Assembly: GCA_913061265.1 (NCBI GenBank)
Contig: CAJXVS010000005.1
Coordinates: forward strand, 322,418 to 386,417
DNA: 64,000 nucleotides
Reading direction: 5' to 3'
Source: an uncultured Halobacteriovorax sp.
Lineage (GTDB): Bacteria > Bdellovibrionota > Bacteriovoracia > Bacteriovoracales > Bacteriovoracaceae
Under the pieces are notes generated by a model, which saw nothing but the letters and a program-made list of their open reading frames with translations, ran no database searches and was not told the origin of the DNA. A program made the translations under genes and the position numbers. Shown one piece after another: positions 34,597-42,726 of the stretch; positions within the stretch are counted from its first letter, which is position 1, and every line of letters starts with the position of its first letter.

Positions 34597-34809
34597 TTAC
34601 AGTTTTGCAATAGCCGCTTCAACTAAGGCTTCACCTTTATCACAGCAACATTTAATATCAAACCTTCCCTCAGATCTAATCATGTCGAGTTTTAAAAGGG
34701 CCTTTCCATGCTCATCACAAGTAACAGAGCTTAGATCTTCTCTAGCTTTTTTAACAACCTCTTCAAGTTGATCAATAACAGCATCTTTAATCTGGGTTTC
34801 ATCATTCAT
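34597..34809 (-). CDS. Small cysteine-containing hypothetical protein
   Basis: 70 residues: an N-terminal helix (QIKDAVIDQLEEVVKKARED), then strands with TCDEHGKALLKLD and FDIKCCCDKGEALVEAAI. A Cys-x-x-His and a Cys-Cys-Cys cluster could bind a metal or take part in redox exchange. I know of no named family. It starts 1 nt after the stop of the PDZ-TlpA gene with AGGA upstream, so it is co-translated with a thiol oxidoreductase, which fits a redox or metal role. A plus-strand frame across the same bases has no support. Confidence 0.6.
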   Translation of the reverse strand: MNDETQIKDAVIDQLEEVVKKAREDLSSVTCDEHGKALLKLDMIRSEGRFDIKCCCDKGEALVEAAIAKL

Positions 34810-34810
34810 A

Positions 34811-35602
34811 CTAAATCCTAGTTTCTATGTTTTTTAAGATCTTCTCTAAGACTCTTCCGGCGCCAATACCAATGTCAACGACCTTGCCTTTTTTATCGAC
34901 AAGAATAAACATTGGAATTAAGTTGGCCATGTATTCACTATTAACTTTTCCGTCCGGAGATCTTAAGAAAATAATATCTCTGTCTTTAGATTTTAGATAA
35001 TCATCAACCTTGGCTAAGTACTTCTTTAGATCTTTTTTCTTATCAGTAGAAATACTTAAAACATCGACTGACTTCTTGTTCTTCTTTGCAAACTCTATCA
35101 GCCTTGGATGAGCAGAAATACAGGCGGGACAGGTAATAGACCAAAATTCAAGTAAGGTATATCTCCCCTTCTGGTCTTTTAAAGACAAGCTCTTCTTTTT
35201 ACTTCCTTGTATCACTGGTAAATCAAATCCAGGAGCCGGAAGGTTCATAAGCTTCTTCTTGGCCATCTCTTCTGCATCAGGCTTAGCGACTAGAGTAAAC
35301 TTCTTAAAGATCTTTTTCTTAGCTCGTAAGAGTTCGACCTTTACTTCAAGCCCTACTCCTTTATCAGTCACGGCCTTAATTAACTCTGAAGGAGTCTTAA
35401 CTTTTTTTCCATCAATAGAAATGACTTCATCTCCCGCTAGGATGCCCCCTTCAAGGGCCGGGGTACCAGGAAGAGCCTTTTTGACTAAAACACCTTCTAC
35501 GCCTTTATCAATAGCGATACCTAGCCATGGCTTAACAGAGCGAACCTGGCTCATCAGCGAAGTCGAAAAGAGAAAAAGAATTGATACAATGAGAACACGC
35601 AT
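34811..35602 (-). CDS. Exported PDZ-thioredoxin (TlpA-like) fusion protein
   Basis: 263 residues. Signal peptide (VLIVSILFLFSTSLMS), a PDZ domain at about 22-108 (KPWLGIAIDKGVEGVLVKKA, EGGILAGDEVISIDGKKVKT), then a TlpA/redoxin domain with active site TCPACISAHP (about 148-157) and cis-Pro in ANLIPMFILVDKKG. TlpA-type proteins reduce or exchange disulfides in the periplasm, for example in cytochrome c maturation. PDZ fused in front of TlpA is uncommon and suggests docking to a protein C-terminus. The 70-residue Cys-rich gene follows 1 nt later. Confidence 0.85.
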   Translation of the reverse strand: MRVLIVSILFLFSTSLMSQVRSVKPWLGIAIDKGVEGVLVKKALPGTPALEGGILAGDEVISIDGKKVKTPSELIKAVTDKGVGLEVKVELLRAKKKIFKKFTLVAKPDAEEMAKKKLMNLPAPGFDLPVIQGSKKKSLSLKDQKGRYTLLEFWSITCPACISAHPRLIEFAKKNKKSVDVLSISTDKKKDLKKYLAKVDDYLKSKDRDIIFLRSPDGKVNSEYMANLIPMFILVDKKGKVVDIGIGAGRVLEKILKNIETRI

Positions 35603-35657
35603 TACTTAAACCTTTGGGTCAGTTATAGAGCTTTAATTCAGCTTTATTATAACCAAT

Positions 35658-36521
35658 CTAAAGGCTGCGTAAATATTTCGCTAACTTTTTTAATTTAACA
35701 TCTTCTACGGTGGACTCTCTTTTAACTATATAGACATCCCTAACGATCTTCTTCATTCCTGAGGGAAGTGCTTTTTTTGTGAGATGGAACTCATCTTTAA
35801 TGACTTCATTATGCAGCTTTGCCACAAAGCATGGGATAAACACGGCGCAGTGACCATTTCTGGCTAAAGAGATAGCTGTCTCCATTAAATCCACTCTAAA
35901 GCTAACTTCACGTTTGATAAGGTTATCAGGCCAGCTATCTAGCCCCTTGGTGCTTGTCGGCGCCCCTTCTATTGGAATTAATGGTGCAGCAAACGGGATC
36001 TTTAAAAGTGGTGTCTTTTTGAAGGCTCCTTTTTTAACAAAAGCTCCCATCTCTATCTGTGAAACCTTGAGATGTTCTACTCCAGGAAAGGCAATGGGTT
36101 CATAGGTGATGGCCATATCAATCTCATGATTCATTAAGGCCTGTTCCATCTTTCCCGGTATCAATTCTTGAAAGTCGAGTTCGTACTCATCAAACAAAGG
36201 CCCTAAAAGTTTAGCAAAATAAGTCGTAAAGACTTCAAAAGATCCTATCCTAAGGCGAGGAAGACCAGTTTCTGGTTTATCTTTTAATAGTAAATCAAGA
36301 GACTCAAAGAAGCTTGGGATCTTTCTAGCAAACTCGTGTCCTTCATCAGTGAAGACAATTCCTCGACCACTGGGCATAAAAAGCTTTTGACCGAGTTCAA
36401 CCTCTAAGGAGCTAAGTGACTTAGAGAGTCCTGAGTGAGAAATACCTAAGAGCTCAGAAGCCTTTCTTAGGCTTCCTACTTGATAGACGGTATGAAATTG
36501 CTTGATCCTTATAGTTTCCAT
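35658..36521 (-). CDS. LysR family transcriptional regulator
   Basis: 287 residues. The N-terminal winged helix is IRIKQFHTVYQVGSLRKASE, LLGISHSGLSKSLSSLEVEL and GQKLFMPSGRGIVFTDEGHE, a textbook LysR DNA-binding domain. A periplasmic-binding-protein-like effector domain (about 90-285) follows. It is divergent from an exported-protein and nitroreductase pair, the usual target arrangement. An inverted repeat ATTGAC-N15-GTCAAT (36535-36561) between them is the probable operator. The effector is unknown; a redox-active or aromatic compound would fit the nitroreductase. Confidence 0.9.
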   Translation of the reverse strand: METIRIKQFHTVYQVGSLRKASELLGISHSGLSKSLSSLEVELGQKLFMPSGRGIVFTDEGHEFARKIPSFFESLDLLLKDKPETGLPRLRIGSFEVFTTYFAKLLGPLFDEYELDFQELIPGKMEQALMNHEIDMAITYEPIAFPGVEHLKVSQIEMGAFVKKGAFKKTPLLKIPFAAPLIPIEGAPTSTKGLDSWPDNLIKREVSFRVDLMETAISLARNGHCAVFIPCFVAKLHNEVIKDEFHLTKKALPSGMKKIVRDVYIVKRESTVEDVKLKKLAKYLRSL

Positions 36522-36534
36522 ATTGGAACCACTT

Positions 36535-36561
36535 ATTGACCATTATTCACTTTATGTCAAT
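36535..36561. promoter_or_regulatory. Putative LysR operator
   Basis: ATTGAC (36535-36540) and GTCAAT (36556-36561) form a perfect inverted repeat with a 15-nt spacer, between the LysR start (36521) and the exported-protein start (36602). The size and place fit a LysR recognition site that also represses the regulator gene. Confidence 0.48.
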
Positions 36562-36601
36562 TATCTATGGTGCTATTTTCACTCTGCCCTAGGAGGACAT
36601 C

Positions 36602-36982
36602 ATGACTTTAAAAATACTACTCACCTTTTTAACACTTCAATTTTTAGCCCCAGTTGCTATCGCTAGCACAAAAAACTATTCAGGCCATTACAAGCTCCAA
36701 TTAGATATCCAAGGAAAAGTCTATATGGACGAGTTAATCTTGGAGAAAAACTTAGAAGGGAAATACACAGGGAAGTACATAGTCCCTGGATCTTTTGAAT
36801 CAGAAGTCATAGATTTTTTGATAACCAGTGATAAGTTTGATTTTAAGATTCATGTTATTGAAGGAAGCGCTGATTACTTCTCTCTTTTTAGAGGCAGTAT
36901 CACCGACGAAAAGATTCAAGGCTCAGCTTATATTCTTCCTGCTATGGAACTCCTAGGGGTTTTCGAAGGAAGAAAACAATGA
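36602..36982 (+). CDS. Small exported hypothetical protein
   Basis: 126 residues with signal peptide (LKILLTFLTLQFLAPVAIA) cleaved near residue 21. The mature part is all-beta (SGHYKLQLDIQGKVYMDELI, YTGKYIVPGSFESEVIDFLI, KIQGSAYILPAMELLGVFEG), like a small lipocalin-type or beta-sandwich domain. No family is recognised. A strong AGGAGG precedes ATG 36602. The nitroreductase ATG overlaps its stop by 4 nt (ATGA), so both are made together under probable LysR control. Confidence 0.66.
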   Translation: MTLKILLTFLTLQFLAPVAIASTKNYSGHYKLQLDIQGKVYMDELILEKNLEGKYTGKYIVPGSFESEVIDFLITSDKFDFKIHVIEGSADYFSLFRGSITDEKIQGSAYILPAMELLGVFEGRKQ

Positions 36983-37761
36983 GGGATTTTCATTCGGTCT
37001 TAAATGAGCATCGATCAATTCGTAAGTATAAGAAGACTCCCGTAAAAAAGGAACTTATTCAAAAGATACTCGATGCCGGAACGAGAGCCTCCTCTTCAGG
37101 AAATATGCAGCCCTATTCTATCATTGTGACAACAGATGAAGACTTAAAGAAGGAACTTCTTCCTCTACATTTTAATCAATCAATGGTCATGGACGCTCCT
37201 GTTCTCGTCACCTTTTGCGCTGACTTTAACCGAATGAGAAAATGGTTAAAACTCAATCAGGCACCAGAGAACTTTGATAATCTTATGAGTTATCTTATAG
37301 GCATGATAGACGCTACCCTAGCATCACAAAACGTCGCCCTAGCAGCTGAGGCTGAGGGCCTTGGGATTTGCTTTATGGGGACAACCCTTGCTTCGAATAA
37401 AGAGATCTCGAAGGTCTTAAAGCTACCCTCTCATTGCGTCCCTGTTGTGGGATTTTCTCTTGGCTACCCTGATGAGATGCCTGAGAAACGTGATCGTCTC
37501 CCCTTAGATGGCATCGTTCACTATGAAACTTATAAGGACTATTCAGATACAAGGATTGAAGAGATTTATCATCAAAAAGAAACAGAAGGCATGAAGCGCT
37601 ATCAAAAGGACCCAAAGCTCCGAGAGATGATGAGAGAAGGAGGGGCAGAGAACTTGGCCCAAGTTTATACAAAGCTTAAGTACACAAGAGAGTCTCATCT
37701 TAACTATTCAAAAGACGTTTTTGATTGCTTAGAAGAAGCGGGCTTCCTTCATTTTCAGTAA
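36979..37761 (+). CDS. Nitroreductase family flavoprotein
   Basis: 260 residues. The FMN-binding beginning HRSIRKYKKTPVKKELIQKI, the loop GTRASSSGNMQPYSIIV and the helix IDATLASQNVALAAEAEGLG with ICFMGT are characteristic of NfsA/NfrA-like nitroreductases. VPVVGFSLGYPDEMPEKRDR matches the family C-terminal segment. It reduces nitroaromatics, quinones or flavins using NAD(P)H. It is cytoplasmic, though its partner is exported. Divergent LysR control is likely. The length is normal for the NfsA type. Confidence 0.9.
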   Translation: MRDFHSVLNEHRSIRKYKKTPVKKELIQKILDAGTRASSSGNMQPYSIIVTTDEDLKKELLPLHFNQSMVMDAPVLVTFCADFNRMRKWLKLNQAPENFDNLMSYLIGMIDATLASQNVALAAEAEGLGICFMGTTLASNKEISKVLKLPSHCVPVVGFSLGYPDEMPEKRDRLPLDGIVHYETYKDYSDTRIEEIYHQKETEGMKRYQKDPKLREMMREGGAENLAQVYTKLKYTRESHLNYSKDVFDCLEEAGFLHFQ

Positions 37762-37800
37762 AAGACGCTAGGAATCTACGAAGCTACTTTGAATCAGTGG

Positions 37801-37850
37801 TTTATGGCCCTTCAAAGGCCGTAAAAACTTCAGGTTCCCACCTTTTTTTT
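37801..37850 (+). terminator. Possible terminator after the nitroreductase gene
   Basis: TTTATGGCC (37801-37809) pairs with GGCCGTAAA (37817-37825) with one T-G pair and a 7-nt loop. Further on a small AGGT-TCCC-ACCT hairpin runs directly into eight T residues (37843-37850). The second hairpin is short, so efficiency is uncertain. Confidence 0.45.
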
Positions 37851-37897
37851 CTAATTCTGGCATGATGGGCCTCTATTTAAACTTAAAGGAGTCCCGT

Positions 37898-38317
37898 ATG
37901 AAAAAATCAATTCTTATTCTTTTAACGCTTATTTCTATGCCTCTACTAGCTGAAGTTAAGACTTATACAAATAGCGAAGGCTGTAAGTTAGAAGTTAATG
38001 ATACTGAAAAAGAAGTTATCTATACTTTAAGTCAGAACGGAAAAACGGAAGTGGCTAATTTTAGCGGTGATTATATGACTGTTGATTTTGCTTATTGTCC
38101 TGATCAATCTGGAGAGATCTTCTTTACAGAAGGTTCAGCTGGTTATGGATTAATGGTTTTTTGTGACGAAGATAAAGAAGCAACTAGCCGAGGAATCATC
38201 GATCTAGAAATTAAGAGCAGCGGCGTTGTTAATAGCTTTAGCGTAACTTCTGAAGCTAAAAATGATAAAGGTGAATGGGTAACTACTACAAATCTTTCTT
38301 GTGGTGACTTTCTCTAA
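37898..38317 (+). CDS. Small exported hypothetical protein
   Basis: 139 residues from ATG 37898, which has AAAGGAG (37885-37891) with a 6-nt gap; an upstream ATG at 37862 lacks one. Signal MKKSILILLTLISMPLLA, cleavage near 18. The mature part is strand-rich and acidic with cysteines in EGCKLEV, FAYCPDQ, MVFCDED and LSCGDF, probably two disulfides. No family is recognised. The stop shares CTAA (38314-38317) with the convergent PilZ gene. Confidence 0.66.
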   Translation: MKKSILILLTLISMPLLAEVKTYTNSEGCKLEVNDTEKEVIYTLSQNGKTEVANFSGDYMTVDFAYCPDQSGEIFFTEGSAGYGLMVFCDEDKEATSRGIIDLEIKSSGVVNSFSVTSEAKNDKGEWVTTTNLSCGDFL

Positions 38318-39102
38318 GAAATATTTATTCTTTCAGGTTTCGGAGGAGAATAAAACTCTCCTCCATTGAAAGAGTTCTTTTGCAAGAGCTCTAAGAGTTT
38401 CAATCTTAGGGCCGAACTAACCTCTGTAAACTCAATCCCTAATAAACATTCCCCTTCACTCATCCTGTGATTTACGACTTTAAATTTTAAAGAGATAAAA
38501 ACATTCTCTTCGTCTCTAATAATAACGAGTCCCTCATCATTAACAGCGGCCAATAGACCCACTTCCATTCCCACAATAAAGAGAAGGCCACCGGAGGAGA
38601 TATTTTTAATCCTTCCTGAGACTTCAAAACCCTTCTTATCAATGAACATAGAACCATCGAGATCCGAATGATAACGCCCACGAGCGTCCCATAGATGCCT
38701 CAGGTGTCTACTCAAGACATACTTCTTAACTAGGGGCCAATAAAGCACGCTAACGATAACCAGATTAACCGCCATTAGAACAAAGGCAGACCAGTGTGGG
38801 CTCTTAGAAAAATAAGGCCATGAGAAGGCCTTGTAAGTCATTAAGGAATAAGCATTAAAAAAAGTAAGGAGCATATAAAGATGCTGACCTATTTTAAAAG
38901 AAGAAAGTAAGAGAACCCCGGTAAGAGGAGCTAGTACCCAGTACTCTACAAACATTGTAGGAGAGCTCAAACTATTGTCGATTATATTATTCCAAACAAT
39001 AGAGAATTCAAGCTTAGTTGATAGCTTGAAAAAGAGGATACGAAATAAGGGGTCAACAACTAGGGCAGCCCCAAGAAGTCTTACGAGTTTTGTTAGGTTC
39101 AT
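38314..39102 (-). CDS. Membrane protein with C-terminal PilZ domain
   Basis: 262 residues. Four hydrophobic segments occupy about 5-20, 52-68, 75-92 and 105-128. The cytoplasmic C-terminal part is a PilZ domain: an Arg-rich lead (RHLRHLWDARGRYHSD), then GRIKNISSGGLLFIV, which carries the NxSxxG half of the cyclic-di-GMP motif. The RxxxR half is not exact (RHLWDAR, ARGR), so nucleotide binding is probable but not certain. It would link cyclic-di-GMP to a membrane process. It is divergent from the M64 peptidase gene; an inverted AATGCC/GGCATT pair with a 13-nt spacer lies between them. Confidence 0.75.
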   Translation of the reverse strand: MNLTKLVRLLGAALVVDPLFRILFFKLSTKLEFSIVWNNIIDNSLSSPTMFVEYWVLAPLTGVLLLSSFKIGQHLYMLLTFFNAYSLMTYKAFSWPYFSKSPHWSAFVLMAVNLVIVSVLYWPLVKKYVLSRHLRHLWDARGRYHSDLDGSMFIDKKGFEVSGRIKNISSGGLLFIVGMEVGLLAAVNDEGLVIIRDEENVFISLKFKVVNHRMSEGECLLGIEFTEVSSALRLKLLELLQKNSFNGGEFYSPPKPERINIS

Positions 39103-39272
39103 AAGGAGAAGATAGTCCGAAATAAAACCCGGGTAAAGGCGACATTATTTCAAGCTATTACAGAGAATGCCTCCCTTAAAAAGCGGCATTGATCTGTGGC
39201 AATGGTAAATAAAAAGAGGATAAATTACATTGAACTTGAGTATTATCCCTCCTTTGCTATGAATAAAGCACC

Positions 39273-40178
39273 ATGAAAAAGATCCTTCTCTTCCTCCTAT
39301 TTTCGGCCCTCTCTTCTTCTTTATTAAAGGCAAATGATTGTGAGGTTATAAGAGCTTCAGAAGTAGAGGTTAATAGATCTGTTAATATAGTCATGGTCCC
39401 CTCTAACTTTAAAGGCGATATGGAGCTCTTTAGATCTGAGGCAAAGAAGATCTTAAAGACCTTTGAGACCTATAGACCTTTCGCCCCTGAGAATAAGCTC
39501 ATCAATTTCTTCTTATCAACTAAAGAGGCTAAAAAGAATAGCTTCTGTGAGTATGGTTGCGCTGGAGTTGAACGGCTTTTATGCTGTGATAGAAAGGACG
39601 CTAAGAAATTGGCCAAGGTTTGCAATAAGTCTGATGAAAGGCAGATCCTAGTTATTCACAATGACACAAAGTACGGTGGCGCCGGTTATATAGAAGAAAA
39701 CATGGCGACCACTTCAATTAATGAACTCGCGCCAAAAGTAGCTGTCCATGAACTAGGTCATAGCCTCTTTGATTTAGCTGATGAATATATATACTCAACA
39801 AGTAACAGAGGTTTAAAGAACTGCGCCACTAGCACTTGTCAGGCCTGGAGCGATCTTATTGAATCTGGTTACCCAGGCGCAGAGTGTACGCCAAACGGAT
39901 GTGCTGCTGGAAGCTCTTATACTTGCGGCGAGACCATCATGAAGTCACTAAGCTTAAGCTTTGGACCTAATAATGAAAGACTAGCTTGTTGTAAATATAA
40001 GTCTATAACAGGAACCTATCCAAGCTTCTGCGCTCCTTATCAAAAGGTAGGTATGGGTTTAGAGAACTTCTGTTCATCAAAGAGTTTATCTTTAAAGGCT
40101 CCAGAATTTGAGAAAGATCAAGTTGAATACTTTGATCCAAGCGGCGAAAAGTCAGGCTTCTTTAAAATAGAGGACTAG
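39273..40178 (+). CDS. Exported M64-family zinc metallopeptidase
   Basis: 301 residues. Signal peptide (KILLFLLFSALSSSLLKA), then a single M64 (IgA-peptidase type) catalytic domain. The zinc site is HELGHSLFDLADEY (about 160-173), which keeps HExxH and the following acidic DEY typical of M64. The catalytic domain is rich in cysteines (CEYGCAG, LLCCDRK, CATSTC, CTPNGCAAG, CCKYK), fitting an extracellular disulfide-rich enzyme. A secreted protease suits a predatory or scavenging life; the target protein is unknown. The last 17 nt overlap the convergent propeller-like gene. Confidence 0.86.
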   Translation: MKKILLFLLFSALSSSLLKANDCEVIRASEVEVNRSVNIVMVPSNFKGDMELFRSEAKKILKTFETYRPFAPENKLINFFLSTKEAKKNSFCEYGCAGVERLLCCDRKDAKKLAKVCNKSDERQILVIHNDTKYGGAGYIEENMATTSINELAPKVAVHELGHSLFDLADEYIYSTSNRGLKNCATSTCQAWSDLIESGYPGAECTPNGCAAGSSYTCGETIMKSLSLSFGPNNERLACCKYKSITGTYPSFCAPYQKVGMGLENFCSSKSLSLKAPEFEKDQVEYFDPSGEKSGFFKIED

Positions 40179-41058
40179 TAATAAAGAGGTTTCCCTTTGC
40201 TCGAACTTTTTTTGAATCTACCACAATGATCGCCCGGTTTTTTTTATCCAAGAAGAAACCCTCTGGTTTCTTAATTCTTTTAGGCAATTTCCATGTTTTC
40301 TCTACCAAAAAACTTCCTCCCTTTTCAGAGAGGCCAGGAATTAACCTTGAAATATTTCGGCTCTGATCACTGAGCAGATACAGGCTTCCATCTAAATGTT
40401 GAAAGATATCACTAACATCTTTTATCTTTTTTAAATAACTAATGGGAAGGGACCAGTTGTTAACGGCATATAAGGGCCCCTTAACAAAGCCTTTAAAATC
40501 TTTTTCCTTCCTTTTATAAGCTGTCTTCTTTTTTTTATCCTGTGAAAATTCTATCAACTGCACGGGGTCTTTTTCTTTTACAACTATGATTGATCCGCTA
40601 TCACCTAGGATGATCCCTTCCCCAAGAGAGTTAGAATCTTTATGCCAATTCAAGGTCTTTGATAATGCCCCTTCTATAATTAAATCATGAACAGATGAGA
40701 TGCTTTTTAAATCCTTGGAAACATTAAGAACCCGTGCAGGGCTTTCCTGTAACAGGACAAGACTACCATCACTCTTACAGGCAACTGCTTCCCATTGTCC
40801 CTTTAGGTCCTTAGGCGCTCCTTTTAAAGTGGCTAAATCAATAACGAGAGAAGCCAGTCCCGATAGGTTTGAGAAAGGGTAAATCGAAAGTAGATTATCT
40901 TTATCGTTAACAATAACGACCTCATTTCCTCTTAAGCAAATACCAGACATCTCTGTCATCGATACTCTATGGCTACTTTCAATTTGGAGGTGTTTCTCAT
41001 TTGCGAGGCCCTGGACAACAAGAAACTGTATGATAATTTTTAGGATTATGATATTCAC
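40162..41058 (-). CDS. Exported beta-propeller-like protein (SdiA-regulated/esterase-like type)
   Basis: 298 residues with an N-terminal hydrophobic signal (IIILKIIIQFLVVQGLA). Repeated strand units with WEAVACKSDGSLVLLQESPA, SNSLGEGIILGDSGSIIVVK and LDGSLYLLSDQSRNISRLIP followed by KKPEGFFLDKKNRAIIVVDS resemble the propellers of YjiK/SdiA-regulated proteins and phytase-like esterases. The phrase KxPEGfflD is typical of those calcium-dependent propellers. Catalysis is unproven. The gene overlaps the M64 peptidase 3' end by 17 nt. Confidence 0.6.
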   Translation of the reverse strand: MNIIILKIIIQFLVVQGLANEKHLQIESSHRVSMTEMSGICLRGNEVVIVNDKDNLLSIYPFSNLSGLASLVIDLATLKGAPKDLKGQWEAVACKSDGSLVLLQESPARVLNVSKDLKSISSVHDLIIEGALSKTLNWHKDSNSLGEGIILGDSGSIIVVKEKDPVQLIEFSQDKKKKTAYKRKEKDFKGFVKGPLYAVNNWSLPISYLKKIKDVSDIFQHLDGSLYLLSDQSRNISRLIPGLSEKGGSFLVEKTWKLPKRIKKPEGFFLDKKNRAIIVVDSKKVRAKGNLFITSPLF

Positions 41059-41255
41059 TTTAGACCTCGGTCTATTTTAAGACCCTTTTATAAATTACAC
41101 ATCAACTAACTGACTACCTGAGTAAAACGATTTCAACATGCCTCAATTTTAGAGCTTATTTAATTAAAGCTACTTTAATACCTAAAAAAGCCATTAAAAA
41201 TCATGTACGCCCAAATATCCACAACTGCCTATAATAACGCCTATATTAACATATT

Positions 41256-41278
41256 TGAATTTTTTATGAACAAATTCA
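41256..41278. promoter_or_regulatory. Inverted repeat upstream of the REC/HD-GYP operon
   Basis: TGAATTT (41256-41262) and AAATTCA (41272-41278) are perfect 7-bp arms with a 9-nt spacer, 36 nt before the start at 41314. The 255-bp region 41059-41313 is strikingly AT-rich and holds no other gene I can support. Operator or promoter-linked bend are both possible. Confidence 0.38.
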
Positions 41279-41313
41279 GTTTTATATTTTGCAAATTACC
41301 ATAAAATTAATTT

Positions 41314-42726
41314 ATGAATTCAGAACAGGTACTTATTTGCGATATAAATGATGAATGGTCTAACTCCTTAGGTGAGTTTTTAAAGAAGTCTGCCTTCTCT
41401 CCACAGTACGTCCACACAGGTAAAGAGATTCAAAAGGATCTTTTTGATAATTCAGAGGTAACAACACTAATTATGAATTGGGGAGTTAAAGAACACGGCC
41501 CTCTTGAAGTTTTAAGGTTTATAAAAACTGTCACTCCAAGCTTAAGAGTCTTCTTGGTCTTTGAATCCCAAGTGGAATTTGATGAGTCAGAGCTCACTCC
41601 TTCTACGATAGTTAAACTAGGAGTTACAAAGTACTTCATCAAACCCATGGGCCATCAAAAGATCATGACTTCACTTAAAGGTGGACAGAAATTTGATACT
41701 TGGAAAGATGGAAATGAATCAGATGAGAACTTTGAAGCTGTTGAAATGGAAATCAATGACAAAGAGTTCACTAGAATAAAGCTAAAAAGTTTTGCTATGG
41801 GAGCAAGGACTGTTTTTGATCATTATATAAAACTTGGAAAGAGCAAGTACCTTAAGATTCTCCACAGAGGTGAGTCTTTCTCTATCAATCGAATAAAAAA
41901 ATATTCTGATAAAGAAATAGAATACCTATACTTTAAATCCTCAGAGAGAGCAGAGTATATAAACTATTTGAATTCTCTTATTAAAAAGTCAGCCTCAAAA
42001 TCAAGTTTAAAGGCCAACACCAAATTAAAGATGACTAAGACAGGAAGTGAACTTCTTGTAGAAGAGATGTATCAAACAGGTCTTAGTCCCTCACTCTATA
42101 AAGAATCTAAAGAAATGACTGAAGGTGTTCATTCTACTCTCAGAGATAACCCCGATATCTATCTTCATATTAGAAACTTAATTAGTGAAGATCCTAATGC
42201 TTATTCGAAGGCCTATTTAACTTCATTATTCTCAGGCATGATTTGTATTCAAATCCCCTGGGCGGGCAAAATAACTTCGAATATAGTAGGACAAGCGGCT
42301 TTTCTTATTGATCTTGGACTCTTAAAGCTTCCTCCAACCGAGAGGGACCTTGACCCATCAGTGATGAAGCCTGAAGAAGTTGCAAGATATCAAAATCATC
42401 CAAACCTTTCATTAGAACTTATTGAATCCTATAGGTTTATTCCTGATACAGTCAGAAGCGTGATTAAAGATCATCATGAGTATGTAAACGGAGAAGGTTT
42501 TCCTCGTGGAATCTCTGGAGGGCAGATCTATCCTCTGGCCAAGATCGTATGTTTTGCTTCAGAGTTTTCTGAATACATCTTAAAGAATCAACTAACCCCT
42601 CAAGAGGGCATAAGAGAGCTCTTACAAGTCAAAGGCTACCTACACAGGTTTGATGCCGAAATTATTAAGTGTTTTATTTCTAGCTTAATGCAAAAAGAGT
42701 TAACATCAAAAACGGGTGCCATGTGA
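41314..42726 (+). CDS. Degenerate receiver plus HD-GYP-like protein
   Basis: 470 residues. Residues 5-120 follow the receiver fold, but the phospho-Asp position reads LIMNWG (Asn) while the Lys of FIKPMG is kept. A linker leads to a C-terminal HD-GYP-like domain (about 280-460). There HDIGK is replaced by IDLGLLK, the helix His is kept (QNHPNLSLELI), HHEYVNGEGFPRGISG stands for HHExxDGxGYP, and the final metal Asp region is FASEFSEY. Several metal ligands are lost, so phosphodiesterase activity is unlikely; it may bind cyclic-di-GMP or partners. The next gene overlaps (ATGTGA) and a CheY-like gene follows. Confidence 0.78.
   Translation: MNSEQVLICDINDEWSNSLGEFLKKSAFSPQYVHTGKEIQKDLFDNSEVTTLIMNWGVKEHGPLEVLRFIKTVTPSLRVFLVFESQVEFDESELTPSTIVKLGVTKYFIKPMGHQKIMTSLKGGQKFDTWKDGNESDENFEAVEMEINDKEFTRIKLKSFAMGARTVFDHYIKLGKSKYLKILHRGESFSINRIKKYSDKEIEYLYFKSSERAEYINYLNSLIKKSASKSSLKANTKLKMTKTGSELLVEEMYQTGLSPSLYKESKEMTEGVHSTLRDNPDIYLHIRNLISEDPNAYSKAYLTSLFSGMICIQIPWAGKITSNIVGQAAFLIDLGLLKLPPTERDLDPSVMKPEEVARYQNHPNLSLELIESYRFIPDTVRSVIKDHHEYVNGEGFPRGISGGQIYPLAKIVCFASEFSEYILKNQLTPQEGIRELLQVKGYLHRFDAEIIKCFISSLMQKELTSKTGAM

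Noticed and set aside
34529..34771. An 80-codon plus-strand frame with a TTGACA upstream near 34515
   Set aside because: No good -10 at proper spacing and no ribosome site; it is antisense to the better supported 70-residue gene. An antisense RNA remains possible but unproven.
39145..39333. A 62-codon minus-strand frame between the PilZ and M64 genes
   Set aside because: It runs into the M64 signal-peptide region in antisense and lacks a ribosome site.
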